DNA of 64,000 nucleotides from assembly GCA_000145985.1 (NCBI GenBank), contig CP002098.1, positions 998,182 through 1,062,181 on the forward strand. Direction: 5' to 3'. The first letter of the stretch is position 1; the number at the start of each line of letters is the position of its first letter. A model generated the notes under the pieces. That model did not search any database, was not told the origin of the DNA, and saw only the letters and a list, made by a program, of their open reading frames with translations. Shown piece after piece: positions 60,980 to 64,000 of the stretch. A program made the position numbers and the translations under genes. Source of the DNA: Ignisphaera aggregans DSM 17230. GTDB taxonomy: Archaea; Thermoproteota; Thermoprotei_A; Sulfolobales; Ignisphaeraceae.

Positions 60980-63277
60980 TTATGTTATTTCAGCTATATA
61001 TTCAATTCTTTCTCTAACTACGGATCTCCCTCCCTCTTTAGATATATAGTATACCTTATCAGCCATATCTACAACCTCAACATCGTGAGTAACAACCAAG
61101 ACCTGTGGCAATCTTTCACTCAGCCTCTTTATGATCTCAAATATAGTTCTTCTTCTTTCACTATCGAGAAACTGTGTAGGTTCATCTAATATAAAGAAAC
61201 CTGGAAGTCTACCAAAGACGGTATATGCAAGTGCTATTCTTAGAGCTATTGAGAGAGCTACCTGTTCTCCACCACTTAGACCTCTAACATCTATATCTCC
61301 AAACATGGTCTTAACACTAATATTAAAATCTTCATCTATAGTTATAGAGAAGTCCATTCCAAGCTCATGTAGAATCCTATTTGTATATCTCTCTATAAGC
61401 ATTCTCGCTTCATTTGTAAGAAGCTTTGCTAGAAGCCCATCTTTACCTAGTATTCTATTCACCAGTATATCTAGAGATGGATATATCTTTACAAGCTTCT
61501 CTAGTTCCTTAAGCTCTTCATCAAGATTCTTAATCTTTTCATTAAGTTCCTTTTTCCTAGCTTCACTACTCTCAATAAATCCTCTGATCCTCTCACTCTC
61601 ACTTATCTTTCTATTCAGTTCATCAGAAATCTTTCTATACTCATTCTCTATCTCACTATATCTAAAACTATCCAAATTAACTCCATATCCAGCCAACTCT
61701 TTTACAATATTGTTAAACTCTTCGAGTATAGTATTAATATCAGCATTAACATCTTTTAATAGTTTATGTAAAAGATTTCTCTTTTCATTTAAAGAATCCT
61801 GTATCTCCTTTGCTTTATTCTGTAGGCATGTAATAGTTGATATAATGCTACTACTAAAACAAGTACTAAATACATCAACACCCTTTACACTACTAAGAAT
61901 ATTATCTAAATCCTCCTGAATCTCCTTAAATTTCTGTATATTATTAGACAATCGTCTTGTAATTTGATCTAGCTGACCATCTAGTTCATATCTAGATTTA
62001 GCTAAAGACCTAAATCTTTCATACAAATTCTTAAGCTTTGTAATAATACTATTGTACTCCTCTAAAGATTTTTCAAGAAATTCTATACGAAGATCTATAT
62101 CTCTTGACAATTTTTCCCTAAGGTCTAAGGAGAGCTCTCTTCCACATAGAGGACATACAGTGCTCTCCCTAATAATATTAATTGAATCCCTATTAAGTTT
62201 AAGCTCTGCTTCTTTAACCATCTTTTCCTTTAATAGCCTTTCAACATGGTGATCTATTACCTCAAGAATTCTATCTATATTTTCCCCATCTATATTCTCT
62301 CTAACAATATTTGATAACTCAGATTTTAGTTTATCTATCTCACTATTTATCTTCGTTAATTTCTCTCTGAGTTTCTCCCTCTCCTGTTTATCTTCAGCTA
62401 TAGCTCTATAAATAGATATTACTTCATCCCTTTTTATACCTAGAATAGTCCTACAATAATCTTCATATTTCTCTAATTCTTTTATCTCTTTATATATTGC
62501 TACAATATTCTTCAGTTTATCATATCTATATCCTAAATCTCTTAGTTTTTCAAGATATGATAATCTTTCTCTAAGACTATTTATCTCTAGGTTAAGTCTA
62601 TCTAACCTCTCCCTCTTTTCACTAACTTCTTTCTCCAATCTAGATAGCTCATTAGTAATATCGTTAATCATCCTTCTTATTTCATCAAACCTTATCCTAG
62701 CTCTCTCAGCTCCATCTAAAGCCTGTTTGAGAAGATCTTTAGCTTTCTCAAGTTCCTCTAAACCTAGTAGCCTAAGGATAAGCTCTTTTCTTCTAGATGG
62801 CTGTTCCTCTATAAGTCTAGAAAGCTCATTCTGTCTTGAAACAACAGTTAATCTAATTGCATCACTTGATGGTATCCCTAAAATACTTCTAATAACATCT
62901 AGAACATTATCTACACCTACAGCTATAACCCTCTCATTACCATTTTCATCAACTTCAGAAATCTTTGCAGTTTCTGGTCTAGATACACTAATGATACGTT
63001 GAATTCTATATATTTTTCCAGATACACTAAGCTCTAGTTCTATTGAGCCCTCACTTGTACCTATCCTTAGAATCCCCTTCTTTCCCTCGCCCCTAAAGCT
63101 CCTGCCACTCTTTGGTGAAACAAACATGGCATATACTATGGAATCCACAATAGAGCTTTTACCTGCACCGTTAGGACCTACCAATGCTATTAAACCCATT
63201 GGAAAAACTATATCTGTATTCTCATGAGATAGTATATTCCTTAATCTAACCCTTCTCACAATAACAGTACTACTCAT
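60980..63277 (-). CDS. rad50: DNA repair ATPase Rad50
   Basis: An SMC-like ATPase of about 765 residues. Walker A GPNGAGKSS near residue 35, two long coiled-coil arms with a zinc hook CPLC at about 375, then signature LSGGEQVALS and Walker B FFILDEPTQFLD near the C-terminus. With Mre11 it tethers and processes DNA double-strand breaks. The coiled coils are shorter than in Pyrococcus (about 880 residues total). ATG 63277 is preferred. TTG 63289 inside the Mre11 stop region is also possible. Confidence 0.96.
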   Translation of the reverse strand: MSSTVIVRRVRLRNILSHENTDIVFPMGLIALVGPNGAGKSSIVDSIVYAMFVSPKSGRSFRGEGKKGILRIGTSEGSIELELSVSGKIYRIQRIISVSRPETAKISEVDENGNERVIAVGVDNVLDVIRSILGIPSSDAIRLTVVSRQNELSRLIEEQPSRRKELILRLLGLEELEKAKDLLKQALDGAERARIRFDEIRRMINDITNELSRLEKEVSEKRERLDRLNLEINSLRERLSYLEKLRDLGYRYDKLKNIVAIYKEIKELEKYEDYCRTILGIKRDEVISIYRAIAEDKQEREKLREKLTKINSEIDKLKSELSNIVRENIDGENIDRILEVIDHHVERLLKEKMVKEAELKLNRDSINIIRESTVCPLCGRELSLDLREKLSRDIDLRIEFLEKSLEEYNSIITKLKNLYERFRSLAKSRYELDGQLDQITRRLSNNIQKFKEIQEDLDNILSSVKGVDVFSTCFSSSIISTITCLQNKAKEIQDSLNEKRNLLHKLLKDVNADINTILEEFNNIVKELAGYGVNLDSFRYSEIENEYRKISDELNRKISESERIRGFIESSEARKKELNEKIKNLDEELKELEKLVKIYPSLDILVNRILGKDGLLAKLLTNEARMLIERYTNRILHELGMDFSITIDEDFNISVKTMFGDIDVRGLSGGEQVALSIALRIALAYTVFGRLPGFFILDEPTQFLDSERRRTIFEIIKRLSERLPQVLVVTHDVEVVDMADKVYYISKEGGRSVVRERIEYIAEIT

Positions 63278-63281
63278 ATTC

Positions 63282-64000
63282 TCATCCAATATAGCTTAAT
63301 ATCCCCCTCTTTCCAGCAGTACTTCTTACCTCACTACTTCTATTACTATCCTTCTTAAGATCTGTATCTACATTTAAAGCAAAACTTTCAATAGACCTTG
63401 TATAAAGCTTCTCAAGCTTTTTTGCTACCTCTGGATTCTCTCTAAGATATGAGACTAGTAGTGCCATGGTATTTCTATCTGGATTCTTAATGAAGTTGGA
63501 TAATAGTTCTACTAATTTATCATCCTGAATAATCTTTTTCAATACTATATCAATACTAACCATATCATATTGATTCTCTAGGCTTGGTATATGCATCTCA
63601 ATCTCCTTATCCTCTCCTTCAGCTCTTATCCTATAGTACTCTATAACTCTCTTCAACTTTAGTCCATCAAGTATCTTAGCTATCAACTCTACCTTGACAT
63701 TATATGCATTGACTATTACTATTGGAGGCTTCTTATTTGATTTCAATGATAACTCTTTTATTGATTGTTGAAGTCTTTCTGAAAATGTATTTAAATCTCT
63801 ACATTCAATGATTATCCATGGCCTTACGCTCTGAATCTTTATGAAGTTGATATCAACGTTTCTATTATCTATATCTGCTATAGCTACATACTTATCACAA
63901 CATTCATTGACCTTGAATATCTCTGTAGCACCTGGATATACAATTGGTGTTCCTGAGGAATGTCTATATACACTCTTTATATGGTAATCACCTAGAGCTA
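63282..64000 (-). CDS. mre11: DNA repair nuclease Mre11, 5' part outside the window
   Basis: Open reading continues from the stop at 63282 to the window edge, giving 239 residues of the C-terminal part. It shows the last nuclease motif as ALGDYHIKSVYRHSSGTPIVYPGATEIF (key part LGDYHIK; GTPIVYPGATE), then the capping domain and a C-terminal Rad50-binding helical tail. Usual Mre11 has GHxH here; the first histidine is aspartate in this protein. It overlaps Rad50 and precedes it, as in other archaea. HerA/NurA genes, if present, would lie outside. Confidence 0.88.
   Translation of the reverse strand, partial: ALGDYHIKSVYRHSSGTPIVYPGATEIFKVNECCDKYVAIADIDNRNVDINFIKIQSVRPWIIIECRDLNTFSERLQQSIKELSLKSNKKPPIVIVNAYNVKVELIAKILDGLKLKRVIEYYRIRAEGEDKEIEMHIPSLENQYDMVSIDIVLKKIIQDDKLVELLSNFIKNPDRNTMALLVSYLRENPEVAKKLEKLYTRSIESFALNVDTDLKKDSNRSSEVRSTAGKRGILSYIG

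Noticed and set aside
61131-61919. 262-codon plus-strand open frame
   Set aside because: It is the complement of the Rad50 coiled coil. The Ser/Leu/Phe-rich composition is the usual antisense shadow of Glu/Lys/Arg-rich helices.

Overview
The window looks like the chromosome of an AT-rich, hyperthermophilic crenarchaeon (Thermoproteota, most like Desulfurococcales or Ignisphaera). The evidence is archaeal and crenarchaeal information genes (eS1, uS15, eS24, eS31, Spt4/RpoE2, aIF1A, aIF2-beta, NMD3, Rio1, Dim2, Rad50/Mre11, an OB-fold SSB), KEOPS subunits, CDP-archaeol synthase, a four-subunit pyruvate:ferredoxin oxidoreductase, heavy use of AGA/ATA codons and an intron-rich tRNA. The genus is an inference. 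Typical ribosome-binding sites are GGTG or GAGG placed 5 to 8 bases before the start codon, and I used them to choose starts.

Layout. 0-5.4 kb: a broken intramembrane-protease-like gene, an AIR-synthase-like gene, an ECF vitamin-type transporter operon and a PEBP-family protein. 5.9-8 kb: radical-SAM AmrS-like protein, TrmO and thymidylate kinase. 8-9.8 kb: a surface beta-propeller gene broken by four repeat-tract insertions. 9.9-20.5 kb: ABC exporter, GH51 arabinofuranosidase, DeoC, Hsp20, PAC2 protein, IlvE, MobB fused to an Fe-S domain, an SDR and an unknown membrane protein. 20.6-25.3 kb: Mrp/Mbh-type ion-pumping membrane genes. 25.4-28.8 kb: a gene-poor island with a P-loop ATPase, small antitoxin-like genes, a VapBC pair and decayed sequence, ending at tRNA-Gly. 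28.9-36.3 kb: a sugar nucleotidyltransferase and a long minus-strand operon mixing ribosomal proteins with KEOPS subunits (Kae1, Bud32, Pcc1). 36.3-41 kb: unknown genes, SSB with a PqqD-like partner, a PhoU-like regulator, ASCH and M48 proteins. 41-45 kb: tRNA-Trp with two introns and a translation/ribosome-biogenesis operon (aIF2-beta, DUF424, NMD3, aIF1A, Rio1, Dim2). 45-55.6 kb: mixed metabolism, RNA modification and small genes. 55.6-58.7 kb: the PorCDAB operon. 59-60.9 kb: molybdopterin oxidoreductase. 61-64 kb: Rad50 and a truncated Mre11.

The most unusual signals are in translation. Three genes (aIF1A, a desuccinylase-like protein and the molybdopterin oxidoreductase) have coding sequence that runs upstream of every ATG/GTG/TTG and reaches an in-frame ATA exactly seven bases after a GGTG ribosome-binding site. 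Rio1, directly after aIF1A, has no canonical start for its conserved N-terminus and probably begins at CTG. The tRNA-Trp gene has a non-canonical 18-base intron at 30/31 with a textbook bulge-helix-bulge, plus a 60-base canonical intron carrying box C/D guide features aimed at C34. Several plausible proteins of 26 to 47 residues were also found, including one with twin CX3C motifs.
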